Of a stretch of 64,000 nucleotides of DNA, positions 1 through 9,508 are shown piece by piece. Source of the stretch: Mesorhizobium hawassense (GTDB taxonomy: Bacteria; Pseudomonadota; Alphaproteobacteria; Rhizobiales; Rhizobiaceae); NCBI RefSeq assembly GCF_003289945.1, contig NZ_QMBP01000003.1, positions 124,001-188,000 of the forward strand, in the 5' to 3' direction. The position numbers were made by a program, and so were the translations under genes. How positions within the stretch are numbered: the stretch's first letter is position 1; every line of letters starts with the position of its first letter. The notes below the pieces were generated by a model, which worked only from the letters and a program-made list of their open reading frames with translations, had not been told where the DNA came from and made no database searches.

Positions 1-1100
1 AGATCCGTGTTCAGAACCTGAGGAAAGCCTTCGGCGCATTCGTCGCCGTGCAGGATTCCAATTTCGTCGTCGAGGACGGCGAGTTCTTCGTCATGCTCGG
101 ACCGTCCGGTTGCGGCAAGACGACGACGCTTCGCATGATCGCCGGCCTCGAACTGCCGACCGGCGGCAAGATCCTGCTCGGCGGCGAGGACGTCACCATG
201 CGCCGGGCGCGCGAGCGCGATATCGCTTTCGTCTTCCAGCTCTTCGCACTCTACCCCCACATGAATGTGCGCAAGAATATCGGTTTCCCGCTCTTGGCGC
301 AGGGCATGGCATCGGCCGAAATCCGCCAACGGGTCGAGGAGACCGCCAAGCTCTTGCGCATCGATCACCTGCTCGACAAGTCCGTCTCCGGCCTTGCCGG
401 CGGCGACCGCCAGCGCGTCGCGCTGGGCCGCGCCATCGTGCGGCGGCCAAAGTGCTTCCTGATGGACGAGCCGCTCGGAACTTTGGACACCGAGTTCCGC
501 GATCTGATGGTGCATGAGCTGCGTGAGCTGCACAACCGCATCCACGCCACGACGGTCTATGTCACGCATGACCAGATGGAAGCGATGTCGATGGCCGACA
601 AGATCGCGGTGATGAACCATGGCGTCATCGAACAGTTCGGCACGCCGCGCGAGATCTACGACCGGCCGGCGACCATGTTCGTCGCCGATTTCATCGGCTC
701 GCCGCCGATGAATTTCCTGAAATTCGGCGGCGGCCTTGCCAGGGGCGCGAAGGAGATCGTCGTGCAGGGCGCCAAGGTGGCGGTGCCGGAGGTGCGCGAG
801 GATATCGCGCCCGCCGACATGGCGCTCGGCATCCGGCCCGAGCACATCCGCTTCGACGACGGCTCGAAGCTGCGCGGCGCGATCTACGGCACCGAATATC
901 TCGGCACCACGCAGATCGTCGCCGTCGAGACGGCCGACGGCATCATCAAGGCGCGGGTGCCGGCAGGCATCCATCTCAGCCCCGGCGAACAGGTCGGCCT
1001 GGCGCTGAACGGCCCACGGCTGTCGCTGTTCGAAAAGGGTTCCGGCCGCGCGGTCAGGACCGCCATGTATGATCAGGCTGCGGAGGCGCGTCATGGCTGA
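1..1100 (+). CDS. ABC transporter ATP-binding protein, polyol/sugar type (5' end outside window)
   Basis: ATP-hydrolysing subunit of an inner-membrane carbohydrate or polyol importer of the MalK/UgpC type. The frame is open from the first base (first full codon at 3), so the N-terminus lies outside the window; about 365 residues are visible. An ATPase domain carries Walker A GPSGCGKTTT, Walker B LMDEPLGTLD and switch histidine VTHDQ, followed by a C-terminal TOBE-like region. The signature motif reads LAGGD rather than the usual LSGGQ. The stop codon overlaps the start of a second, similar ATPase by 8 bp, so the two are translationally coupled. Paired ATPases of this kind are known in rhizobial glycerol/polyol systems (GlpS-GlpT type). 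The downstream dihydroxyacetone-type kinases support a C3-C4 polyol or ketose substrate, but the substrate is inferred. Confidence 0.9.
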   Translation, partial: IRVQNLRKAFGAFVAVQDSNFVVEDGEFFVMLGPSGCGKTTTLRMIAGLELPTGGKILLGGEDVTMRRARERDIAFVFQLFALYPHMNVRKNIGFPLLAQGMASAEIRQRVEETAKLLRIDHLLDKSVSGLAGGDRQRVALGRAIVRRPKCFLMDEPLGTLDTEFRDLMVHELRELHNRIHATTVYVTHDQMEAMSMADKIAVMNHGVIEQFGTPREIYDRPATMFVADFIGSPPMNFLKFGGGLARGAKEIVVQGAKVAVPEVREDIAPADMALGIRPEHIRFDDGSKLRGAIYGTEYLGTTQIVAVETADGIIKARVPAGIHLSPGEQVGLALNGPRLSLFEKGSGRAVRTAMYDQAAEARHG

Positions 1101-2106
1101 TGTCCGTATCCAGGGCGTAACCAAGAGTTTCGGCGATACCGTCGCGATCGACGATCTCGACCTCGCGATCAAGGACGGCGAATTCGTCGTGCTGCTCGGG
1201 CCGACCGGCGCCGGCAAGACGACGACGCTGAGGTTGATCGCCGGGCTCGAACGGCCGGACAGCGGCACGATCCACATCGGCGGGCAGAACGCCACGGCGC
1301 TGTCGCCGGCCGAGCGCGACACCGCCTTCGTCTTCCAGCAATATTCGCTCTACCCGCATCTTTCGGTGTTCGACAACCTCGCCTTCCCCCTGCGTTCGCC
1401 GGCACGGCGTTTTCCGGAGGAGGCGGTGCGCCGCCGTGTCGAGGACGTGGCGCGCATGGTGCGCATCGACCACAAGCTCGGCAACCGCTCGACAAAACTG
1501 TCGGGCGGCGAGATGCAGCGCGTCGCCATCGGCCGCGCGCTGGTGCGCAAGCCGGCTATCTACCTGATGGACGAGCCGCTGTCCTCGCTCGACGCCAAGC
1601 TGCGCGCCGATCTGAGGCTCGAGCTCAAGCGCATCCAGTCCGAGCTCGGCGCCACCATGCTCTATGTCACGCATGACCAGATCGAGGCGATGACCATGGC
1701 CGACCGCATCGGCATCCTTGCCGACGGCGTGCTGGTGCAGATCGGCACGCCGCGCGCGATCTATTCGGAGCCGGCGAACCTCCATGTCGCGGCGCGCCTC
1801 GGCCAGCCGGCGATCAACCTCCTGCCGGCCGGGCTTCTGCCCGACGGCGGCGCGCCGAGCGGAACCAAGACGATCGGCGCCCGCACCGAGCATCTCGCGA
1901 TCGAAAAGGCGATGAACGGCCATGCCGACGGCGTCGTCGACTGGGTCGAGCATCTCGGCGACCAGAACCACCTGCATGTGACGGTGGGAGCGAAGAAACT
2001 GGTGACGCTGACCGATCCCGACACGCCGTTGGCCAAGGGGGACAAGGTGACGATCCGCTACGTCGCGCCGCTCTATTTCGGCTCGGACGGGCAAAGACTG
2101 ATGTAG
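1093..2106 (+). CDS. ABC transporter ATP-binding protein, polyol/sugar type (second ATPase)
   Basis: Second ATPase of the same importer, 337 residues. The N-terminal ATPase domain shows Walker A GPTGAGKTTT, Q-loop VFQQYSLYP, a canonical-type signature LSGGEMQRV, Walker B LMDEPLSSLD and switch histidine VTHDQ. A TOBE-like C-terminal domain (about residues 235-337) is the usual site for regulatory contacts in this family. The ATG at 1093 is preferred over an upstream in-frame start at 1069 because it gives a family-like N-terminus (MADVRIQGVTKSFG) and the ATGGCTGA overlap with the preceding gene. It pairs with an upstream subunit whose signature motif is altered, so this protein probably provides the fully canonical catalytic site of the heterodimer (inference). 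Confidence 0.92.
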   Translation: MADVRIQGVTKSFGDTVAIDDLDLAIKDGEFVVLLGPTGAGKTTTLRLIAGLERPDSGTIHIGGQNATALSPAERDTAFVFQQYSLYPHLSVFDNLAFPLRSPARRFPEEAVRRRVEDVARMVRIDHKLGNRSTKLSGGEMQRVAIGRALVRKPAIYLMDEPLSSLDAKLRADLRLELKRIQSELGATMLYVTHDQIEAMTMADRIGILADGVLVQIGTPRAIYSEPANLHVAARLGQPAINLLPAGLLPDGGAPSGTKTIGARTEHLAIEKAMNGHADGVVDWVEHLGDQNHLHVTVGAKKLVTLTDPDTPLAKGDKVTIRYVAPLYFGSDGQRLM

Positions 2107-2184
2107 CGGGGGACTGATGTAGCCGCCTCGCGCTTTATATTCGCACACCGATTGACGACCGCAGATACGGACTGGACGAAATCC

Positions 2185-3828
2185 ATGAAGCACTTTTTCA
2201 ACCGCAAGGACACGATCGTCACCGAAGCGCTCGACGGCTTCCTGGCCACGGCGGGGGCGGGCACGCTGGCCCGCCTCGACGGCTATCCCGAGATCAAGGT
2301 CGTGCTGCGCGCCGGCTGGGACAGGACGAAGGTGGCCGTAGTCTCGGGCGGCGGGGCCGGGCACGAACCCTCGCATGCCGGCTTCGTCGGCGCCGGCATG
2401 CTGACGGCCGCCGTTTCGGGCGAGATCTTCGCCTCGCCGAGCGTCGAGGCCGTGCTGGCGGCGATCCGCGCCACGACCGGTCCCGCCGGCTGCCTGCTGA
2501 TCGTGAAGAACTACACCGGCGACCGGCTCAATTTCGGACTGGCCGCGGAGAAGGCGCGCGCCGAAGGTATCGCGGTCGAGATGGTGATCGTCGCCGACGA
2601 CATAGCCCTGCCGGACATCGCGCAGCCGCGTGGCGTCGCCGGCACGCTTTTCGTGCACAAGATCGCCGGGCACCTGTCGGAATCCGGGCATGACTTGTCA
2701 TCGGTTGCCGCGGCAGCCCGCGCGGCGGCCAAGGATATCGTTTCGCTCGGTATCTCGCTCTCCTCCTGCTCGATTCCCGGACAGGCGCATGAGGATCGCT
2801 TCGGCGCCGACGACGGCGAGCTCGGCCTCGGCATCCATGGCGAACCGGGTGTCGAGCGCATCGCCCTGGAGGCCGCCAGCAAACTGGTCGCCATTATGGC
2901 GGAGCGCCTCGCCGCGCGGCTCGATGCCGGCAGCCGCTATGCGCTCCTGATCAACAATCTCGGCTCGGTACCGCCGCTCGAAATGTCCTTGATCGCCAAC
3001 GCGGTGCTTTGCTCGCCGCTGGCCAAGGCAGTGACGCTGACAATCGGCCCCGGCCATTTGATGACCGCGCTCAACATGAACGGCTTCTCGCTGTCGCTGA
3101 TCAGACTGGAGGCGGAGCGCGAGACGGCGCTGCTGGCGCCCGTCGGTCCGCATGCCTGGCTGCCGGCAAAGCCGGTCCGCGCCCCGGTCGTCGTGGCGAT
3201 GGCCAAGCCCGCCGTCGGCGCAACCGCAAAGGCCGCCAGCCGCGATGCAGCCACGGAACGGCTGATCACGGCCGCCTGCCAGAAGCTGATCGCGCTGGAA
3301 GAACCCCTCAACGCTCTCGACGCCAAGGCTGGCGATGGCGACACCGGCTCCACCGTCGCGACCGGCGCGCTGAGCATTCTCGAGCGCATCGATACGCTAC
3401 CGCTTGCCGACAGGGCCGCAACCGCCGCTGCAATCGGCGATACGCTGGGCACCGCCATGGGCGGGTCCAGCGGCGTGCTGCTGTCGATCTTTTTCACCGC
3501 CGCCTCGCAGGCTTTGGGTTTCGGTGCAACGCTGCCCAAGGCGCTGCTTGCCGGCCTCGGCCGGATGTCCTTCTATGGCGGAGCAAGGGTCGGCGATCGC
3601 ACGATGATCGACGCCCTGGAGCCTGCCCTGAAGGCTCTCGACACCGGCGGCCTGGACGAGGCGGCGGCGCAAGCGCGCCGAGGTGCCGAAGCCACCGCCG
3701 CAATGCACAGAGCGAGGGCCGGGCGGTCCGCCTATATCGGCAGTCATCTGGATGGGGTGGTCGACCCTGGCGCTTATGCCGTTGCCGAGGTCTTCACGAC
3801 CCTGGCAGAGTTGCATGCAACGGTCTGA
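2185..3828 (+). CDS. Single-chain ATP-dependent dihydroxyacetone-type kinase (DhaK-DhaL fusion)
   Basis: Phosphorylates dihydroxyacetone or a related short ketose such as erythrulose using ATP, in the cytoplasm. The 547 residues comprise an N-terminal DAK1 domain (about 1-330) and a C-terminal DAK2 domain (about 365-547). The DAK1 domain has the GGGAGHEP substrate loop and LGIHGEPG, whose His forms the covalent hemiaminal with the ketose. The DAK2 domain has the Mg-ATP-binding Asp cluster in AGDGDTGS and the GGSSGVLLS loop. ATG at 2185 (MKHFFNRKDTIV) matches the family N-terminus better than the upstream TTG at 2152. It follows the ABC ATPases by about 80 bp, so it likely acts on the imported compound or its oxidation product. 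Fused kinases of this class include L-erythrulose kinases as well as true DHA kinases; the sequence alone does not decide. Confidence 0.9.
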   Translation: MKHFFNRKDTIVTEALDGFLATAGAGTLARLDGYPEIKVVLRAGWDRTKVAVVSGGGAGHEPSHAGFVGAGMLTAAVSGEIFASPSVEAVLAAIRATTGPAGCLLIVKNYTGDRLNFGLAAEKARAEGIAVEMVIVADDIALPDIAQPRGVAGTLFVHKIAGHLSESGHDLSSVAAAARAAAKDIVSLGISLSSCSIPGQAHEDRFGADDGELGLGIHGEPGVERIALEAASKLVAIMAERLAARLDAGSRYALLINNLGSVPPLEMSLIANAVLCSPLAKAVTLTIGPGHLMTALNMNGFSLSLIRLEAERETALLAPVGPHAWLPAKPVRAPVVVAMAKPAVGATAKAASRDAATERLITAACQKLIALEEPLNALDAKAGDGDTGSTVATGALSILERIDTLPLADRAATAAAIGDTLGTAMGGSSGVLLSIFFTAASQALGFGATLPKALLAGLGRMSFYGGARVGDRTMIDALEPALKALDTGGLDEAAAQARRGAEATAAMHRARAGRSAYIGSHLDGVVDPGAYAVAEVFTTLAELHATV

Positions 3829-3900
3829 CCCCGGATGACCATGCTTCGATTGTCGGCTAGGGAGCCTTTCCACGTTGCGTATAGAGGCGGGACCAGAAGC

Positions 3901-4509
3901 ATGACGGAAATGGCCGCAGCGGATTTCTCGCGAATGATCGCGGCGGCGGCCGATACGATTGCGGCGCATGCCGAGGAACTGACCGCGCTCGACCAGGCGA
4001 TCGGCGACGGCGATCACGGGCTGAACATGAAGCGCGGTTTCGAGGCAGTGCGCGCCGAAGCGGATGCCTTCGCGGCAAAGCCGCTGCCCGAGGCGCTGAA
4101 AGCGGTCGGCACCAAGCTGGTGATGACCGTCGGCGGCGCCTCCGGGCCGCTGTTCGGCACGCTGTTCATGGCGCTCGGCAAGGACCTGCCGCCAGCGGCG
4201 GATCGCGCCGCGCTGACGGCGGCGCTGAACAAGGCGATCGAAGCGGTCGCGGCGCGCGGCAAATCGCAGCCGGGACAAAAAACCATGCTCGACGTGCTAC
4301 AGCCGGTGTATGAGGCGCTGGCGCAAGGCAAGACGGCTGGCGAAATCGCCGACGCCGCCGACAAGGCGGCCGCGGCTACCGTGCCGATGAAGGCCCTGCG
4401 CGGGCGCGCCTCCTTCCTGGGAGAGCGCTCGATCGGGCATATGGACGCCGGAGCGCGCTCGACCGCGCTTCTCGTGCGCGCGGTCGCGGAAGCGATAGAG
4501 GCCATTTGA
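3901..4509 (+). CDS. dhaL: PTS-dependent dihydroxyacetone kinase, ADP-binding subunit DhaL
   Basis: DhaL carries a tightly bound ADP that is rephosphorylated by DhaM and passes phosphate to the ketose on DhaK. The 202-residue protein is close to the 210 of E. coli DhaL. It shows the Mg-nucleotide Asp cluster AIGDGDHG (D31, D36, D38), the GGASGPLFG loop and the terminal HMDAGA motif. ATG at 3901 is chosen over in-frame ATG 3835, which would add 22 residues unlike the family. The stop TGA overlaps the next start (TGATG at 4507-4511), so DhaL and DhaM are coupled. A complete second kinase in the same operon as the fused kinase is notable. Confidence 0.93.
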   Translation: MTEMAAADFSRMIAAAADTIAAHAEELTALDQAIGDGDHGLNMKRGFEAVRAEADAFAAKPLPEALKAVGTKLVMTVGGASGPLFGTLFMALGKDLPPAADRAALTAALNKAIEAVAARGKSQPGQKTMLDVLQPVYEALAQGKTAGEIADAADKAAAATVPMKALRGRASFLGERSIGHMDAGARSTALLVRAVAEAIEAI

Positions 4510-4898
4510 TGAGCAATGTCGGTATCGTCATCGTGTCACATTCGCCCCTGGTTGCCGAGGGCACGGCCGACATGGTGCGCCAGATGGTGGGCGACGAAGT
4601 GCCGCTTGCATGGTGTGGCGGAAACGGCCATGGCGGGCTCGGCACCAGCGTCGAGGCGATCATGGGCGCGATCGAAAAGGCCTGGTCTGAGGCCGGCGTC
4701 GCCATCCTGGTCGATCTCGGCGGCGCCGAGACCAATTCGGAGATGGCGGTCGAGATGATCGGCGAGCCGCGCTCCCACAAGATCATCGTCTGCAACGCGC
4801 CGATCGTCGAGGGCGCGGTGATGGCGGCAACCGAATCCTCCGGCGGCGCCTCGCTCAAGGAAGTGGTGGCGACGGCGCATGAATTGTCGCCGTCGTGA
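4509..4898 (+). CDS. dhaM: PTS-dependent dihydroxyacetone kinase phosphotransferase subunit DhaM (EIIA domain only)
   Basis: EIIA-Man-type phosphocarrier of 129 residues that transfers phosphate from HPr to DhaL-bound ADP. The phosphoacceptor is His11 in VIVSHSPLVAEG, and GGLGTS is the conserved loop. In E. coli DhaM is one polypeptide with EIIA, HPr and EI-like domains; here the protein ends after EIIA and the other two domains are separate downstream genes. ATG 4509 overlaps the dhaL stop; an in-frame TTG at 4506 is less likely. Cytoplasmic. Confidence 0.92.
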   Translation: MSNVGIVIVSHSPLVAEGTADMVRQMVGDEVPLAWCGGNGHGGLGTSVEAIMGAIEKAWSEAGVAILVDLGGAETNSEMAVEMIGEPRSHKIIVCNAPIVEGAVMAATESSGGASLKEVVATAHELSPS

Positions 4899-4917
4899 AC
4901 GAACGGGAACCGACTGA

Positions 4918-5220
4918 ATGTCAGCATCCGCCGAAGCAACCGTTCTCATCACTCACGCCGTGGGCCTGCACGCGCGCCCCTCGGTGAAGTTCACCAAGCT
5001 CGCCAAGACGTTCGCGGCCGAGGTGGAAGTGGCGGTGGCGGCGAATGGCCCCTGGTTCGACGCCAAAAGCATCGTCAAGGTGATGGCAGCCAAGGCGCCC
5101 AAGGGAACGCTGCTGCACATCCGCGCCAGGGGCGACGGCGCAAGCAAAGCGGTCGAAGCGCTGGTCGGTCTGGTGCAGCGCGACTTCGACGAGGGCGCCG
5201 ATCATGCCCGGTCCGCTTGA
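4918..5220 (+). CDS. ptsH: HPr family phosphocarrier protein of the Dha PTS
   Basis: HPr-like phosphocarrier, 100 residues, with active-site His18 in GLHARPS and the SIVKVM segment that contains the regulatory-serine region of HPr proteins. It takes phosphate from the EI encoded next and delivers it to the stand-alone DhaM. It begins 19 bp after dhaM and its stop overlaps the longest reading of the EI gene, consistent with one operon. Because rhizobia generally lack sugar-transporting PTS, this HPr is probably dedicated to ketose phosphorylation, though crosstalk with the nitrogen PTS is possible. Confidence 0.92.
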   Translation: MSASAEATVLITHAVGLHARPSVKFTKLAKTFAAEVEVAVAANGPWFDAKSIVKVMAAKAPKGTLLHIRARGDGASKAVEALVGLVQRDFDEGADHARSA

Positions 5221-5261
5221 GACGGCTCCGCATGTCCACGGGCCCGCAGGGAACGCGAGCC

Positions 5262-6836
<1,575 letters not shown>

Positions 6837-6840
6837 GCGC

Positions 6841-7272
6841 ATGACCGAGCTCGCCAAGACACCGGAGCCGGGGTCGGAGGAGGCGATCCGCGCCTACAAG
6901 ACGATCCTGTCGCACGTCATCGATCAGCGCCCGTCCGGCATGCGACAGCGGCTGGCCGACGCGCTCGGCAAGCACCGCAGCTTCGTGACACAGATATCGA
7001 GTCCCACCTATTCGATACCGATCCCCTCGAAACATTTGCCGGCGATCTTTTCCGTCTGCCATTTCAGCCAGGCGGAGCGCGACCAGTTCCTCGCCGCCTA
7101 TCATTTGGCGCATCCCGGCAAGATCTCCGTCGCGGCAGGCATGCGCAAGACCAGGCATGTCTCGGTCATCGTTCCCGATTTCGGCGACGACAAGCAGAAC
7201 GCAGCGCTCGATCGGGCGATCAACGATTTCATCCAGAAGATCACCAGCATCACCGGCAGGAGTGGCGGCTGA
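6841..7272 (+). CDS. Small HTH-like protein of the Dha operon, function unknown
   Basis: A 143-residue soluble protein starting 4 bp after the EI stop and ending 32 bp before dhaK, so clearly part of the kinase operon. Residues about 30-85 (RQRLADALGKHRSFVTQISS, then a stretch rich in PIP and HFS motifs) resemble an XRE-like helix-turn-helix: two helices separated by a turn, with Ser-Phe-Val-Thr-Gln at the recognition position. The C-terminal part is rich in charged residues and predicted helical. I do not recognise a named family. The context suggests a regulator of the Dha operon or a partner of its kinases, but the HTH reading is by eye only. ATG 6841 is chosen over ATG 6796, whose extension is Arg/Pro-rich and unlike protein. 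Confidence 0.7.
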   Translation: MTELAKTPEPGSEEAIRAYKTILSHVIDQRPSGMRQRLADALGKHRSFVTQISSPTYSIPIPSKHLPAIFSVCHFSQAERDQFLAAYHLAHPGKISVAAGMRKTRHVSVIVPDFGDDKQNAALDRAINDFIQKITSITGRSGG

Positions 7273-7304
7273 TCGCAATGCTTAAGGCTGTGTCGGGAGG
7301 ACAC

Positions 7305-8291
7305 ATGAAGAAGTTCCTGAATTCGGTCGATACGGTTCTGATCGAAAGCCTCGACGGCTTCGCGGCCGCGCATGCCGATATCCTGATCCTCGGCGAGAAG
7401 CACAAATTCATCCGCCGCCGGGAGCTGAAGCCCGGCAAGGTGGCGCTGATCTCGGGCGGCGGCTCCGGCCACGAGCCGCTGCATGGGGGGCTGGTCGGCC
7501 ATGGCATGCTGGACGCCGCCTGCCCCGGCCAGGTCTTCACCTCGCCCACACCCGACCAGATGCTCGCGGCCGTCGACGCCGTCGACACCGGCGCCGGTTG
7601 CCTGTTCATCGTCAAGAACTACGAAGGCGACGTGATGAATTTCGACATGGCGGCCGAGATGGCGGACGGCGTGCTGCAGGTGGTGACCAATGACGACGTC
7701 GCGGTCGAGAACTCGTCCTACACGACCGGACGACGCGGCGTCGCCGGCACGCTGGTGGTGGAAAAGATCGTCGGCGCCGGGGCCGAGCAAGGCATGGCCC
7801 TGCCCGACCTCAAGGTGCTGGGCGACCGGGTCAACGCGGCGACACGCTCGATGGGCGTGGCGCTGACCAGCGGCACGGTGCCGGCCGCCGGCAAGCCGAC
7901 CTTCGAGATCGGCGACGGCGAGATGGAGTTTGGCGTCGGCATCCACGGCGAACCCGGCCGGCGGCGCGACGCGCTGAAGAGCGCCGACGCCATCGCGGAA
8001 GAGGTCTGCGCGGCCATTGCCGGTGACCTCGGCGACCGCGCCAAGGGGCCGGCGCTGCTGTTCGTCAACGGCTTCGGCGGCACGCCGTCGATGGAGCTCT
8101 ATCTGATGTACAACAGCGCCCGAAGGATGTTCGAAAAACAGGGTGTGACGGTGATCCGCTCGCTGGTCGGCTCCTACGTCACCTCGCTCGACATGGCTGG
8201 ATGCTCGATCACGCTCTCTATGCTCGACGATCAAATGACGGCGCTGTGGGATGCTCCGGTCCATACCGCGGCGCTGCGCTGGGGGATGTAG
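7305..8291 (+). CDS. dhaK: PTS-dependent dihydroxyacetone kinase, substrate-binding subunit DhaK
   Basis: Binds dihydroxyacetone (or a similar ketose) covalently and receives phosphate from DhaL-ATP. The 328 residues form a single DAK1 domain with GGGSGHEPLHGG and the catalytic histidine in GVGIHGEPG (about residue 218). ATG 7305 has a strong GGGAGG-like ribosome-binding site (GGGAGG at 7295-7300), which decides it over an earlier ATG at 7278. It closes the dhaL-dhaM-HPr-EI-HTH-dhaK operon; placing dhaK last, after the PTS genes, differs from the enteric dhaKLM order. The stop codon TAG overlaps the first bases of a dispersed repeat. Confidence 0.93.
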   Translation: MKKFLNSVDTVLIESLDGFAAAHADILILGEKHKFIRRRELKPGKVALISGGGSGHEPLHGGLVGHGMLDAACPGQVFTSPTPDQMLAAVDAVDTGAGCLFIVKNYEGDVMNFDMAAEMADGVLQVVTNDDVAVENSSYTTGRRGVAGTLVVEKIVGAGAEQGMALPDLKVLGDRVNAATRSMGVALTSGTVPAAGKPTFEIGDGEMEFGVGIHGEPGRRRDALKSADAIAEEVCAAIAGDLGDRAKGPALLFVNGFGGTPSMELYLMYNSARRMFEKQGVTVIRSLVGSYVTSLDMAGCSITLSMLDDQMTALWDAPVHTAALRWGM

Positions 8292-8392
8292 AGCAATTCC
8301 AGGAAAAGTGTGAAGCGGTTTTCCGTCCGGAATTGCGTAAAAACAAAAGGATCGAGGGGTTCGCCGTTTCCGTGAAACGGTGAACCCCTCTA
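8290..8392. repeat. Dispersed palindromic repeat, RIME-like (copy 1)
   Basis: About 100 bp beginning AGAGCAATTCCAGGAAAAG. It contains two palindromic modules: GGAATT-type arms (CAATTCC ... GGAATTG) and a long hairpin at 8354-8390 with a 17-bp stem around the loop CGT. Close copies occur at 14036-14121 and 60505-60606. The layout matches the short intergenic mosaic elements known from rhizobial genomes. Lying between dhaK (the first two bases overlap its stop) and the convergently organised RiPP locus, the hairpin may also act as a transcript end. Confidence 0.85.
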
Positions 8393-8428
8393 GGCGTTGC
8401 TGGCTTCGCCGGTGCTTTTCTGGCAAGC

Positions 8429-9487
8429 ATGCGCGGAACCTCGTTGCTGTTCGCCGAACCGATGCTGCCCGCGCTTTCGCTTGCCCAGGAAAAACTGCTG
8501 ATCAGCCTTGCCGACCCCGAGGCGCCCGCCGATTGGGGCAAGGATGTTTCGGGGGGCGACCTGATGGCGCTGCTCGCCAATGCCGAGTTCCACGGCGTGC
8601 TGCCGATCGTGCTGCGCAAGCTCAGGGAATGCGGCGACGCCAATCTGCCGAAAGACCAGGCTTTGTTGCAAAAGCTCGCCGAGTTGCGCGACCAGGCGAC
8701 GACTGCGACCGGCCAGTCGATGCTGCTGCAATATCATGGCGATCGCATCATGAAGGCGCTGGCGGCGAAAGGCGTTCCGGCCCGGATCGTCAAGGGGCCG
8801 GTGTTCGCGCGCAAGCTCTATCGCCAGCTTGCCGACCGGCCGTTCACCGACATCGACATCCTCGTCGACCCTACCAGCATCGAGGCTGCCAACAGGACGA
8901 TCGCCGAATGCGGTTTCAAGCTCGGCAGCGGCGAGGCCGAGTCGCATGAGCTGCAGGAGTTCAAATGGCTGGAGAAAGAAAACTCCAGCCTGCTGATCGA
9001 ACTGCATGGCAATCTCGTGCACGACACCGGCATGCGCCGGCGCCTGTCGCTCGGCTTCCGCGAGCTGCAGGCGATCGACAATAGCGAAATCGACACGCCG
9101 GCGGCACTGCTCACCATTGGCATCGTCCATGCCGCCGGCGGCCACAAATTCCACCGGCTGCAGCTTTGCGTCGACGTGTTGCAAGGCGTGCGGGCGCTGA
9201 AATCGCCGGAAGAAGAAGCCCGGCTGCTGGAGGCCGCCCGCATGACCGGCATCGAGCTCGAGCTGGCGACGGTGCTCAACGTGACCGGGCGCCTGTTCGG
9301 CGCGCCACGCGCGATCGAGCTTGCCGACCGCATCAAGCCGGTCCTCTCGATAAGGCTGGCGAAATGGCTGATCACCGGCAACATGCTGCTTCGGGTCAAC
9401 TCGCGCGAAAAACTGCGCTCGCGCCTCAGCCGCGACGCGTTTCGCTGGGTGCAGAGGCTGGCGCGGCCGAGGCCTTATCCCGTCTGA
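8429..9487 (+). CDS. Nucleotidyltransferase family protein of the lasso-like RiPP locus
   Basis: A 352-residue protein of the NTP_transf_5 type. The nucleotidyltransferase signature is in the middle: RIVKGPVFARKLY followed by RPFTDIDILVDP, with two aspartates expected to bind Mg-NTP, then a helical C-terminal half. Relatives sit in RiPP and exopolysaccharide loci together with PqqD, B2-protease and HPr-kinase-like genes, and in some lasso clusters a member acts in tailoring of a phosphorylated peptide. Here it converges with the hprK-like gene (22 bp between stops). A second member of the family occurs in the lasso cluster at 33448. The substrate is unknown. Confidence 0.8.
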   Translation: MRGTSLLFAEPMLPALSLAQEKLLISLADPEAPADWGKDVSGGDLMALLANAEFHGVLPIVLRKLRECGDANLPKDQALLQKLAELRDQATTATGQSMLLQYHGDRIMKALAAKGVPARIVKGPVFARKLYRQLADRPFTDIDILVDPTSIEAANRTIAECGFKLGSGEAESHELQEFKWLEKENSSLLIELHGNLVHDTGMRRRLSLGFRELQAIDNSEIDTPAALLTIGIVHAAGGHKFHRLQLCVDVLQGVRALKSPEEEARLLEAARMTGIELELATVLNVTGRLFGAPRAIELADRIKPVLSIRLAKWLITGNMLLRVNSREKLRSRLSRDAFRWVQRLARPRPYPV

Positions 9488-9508
9488 CGCGAGAGCTTCG
9501 CGATCGGT

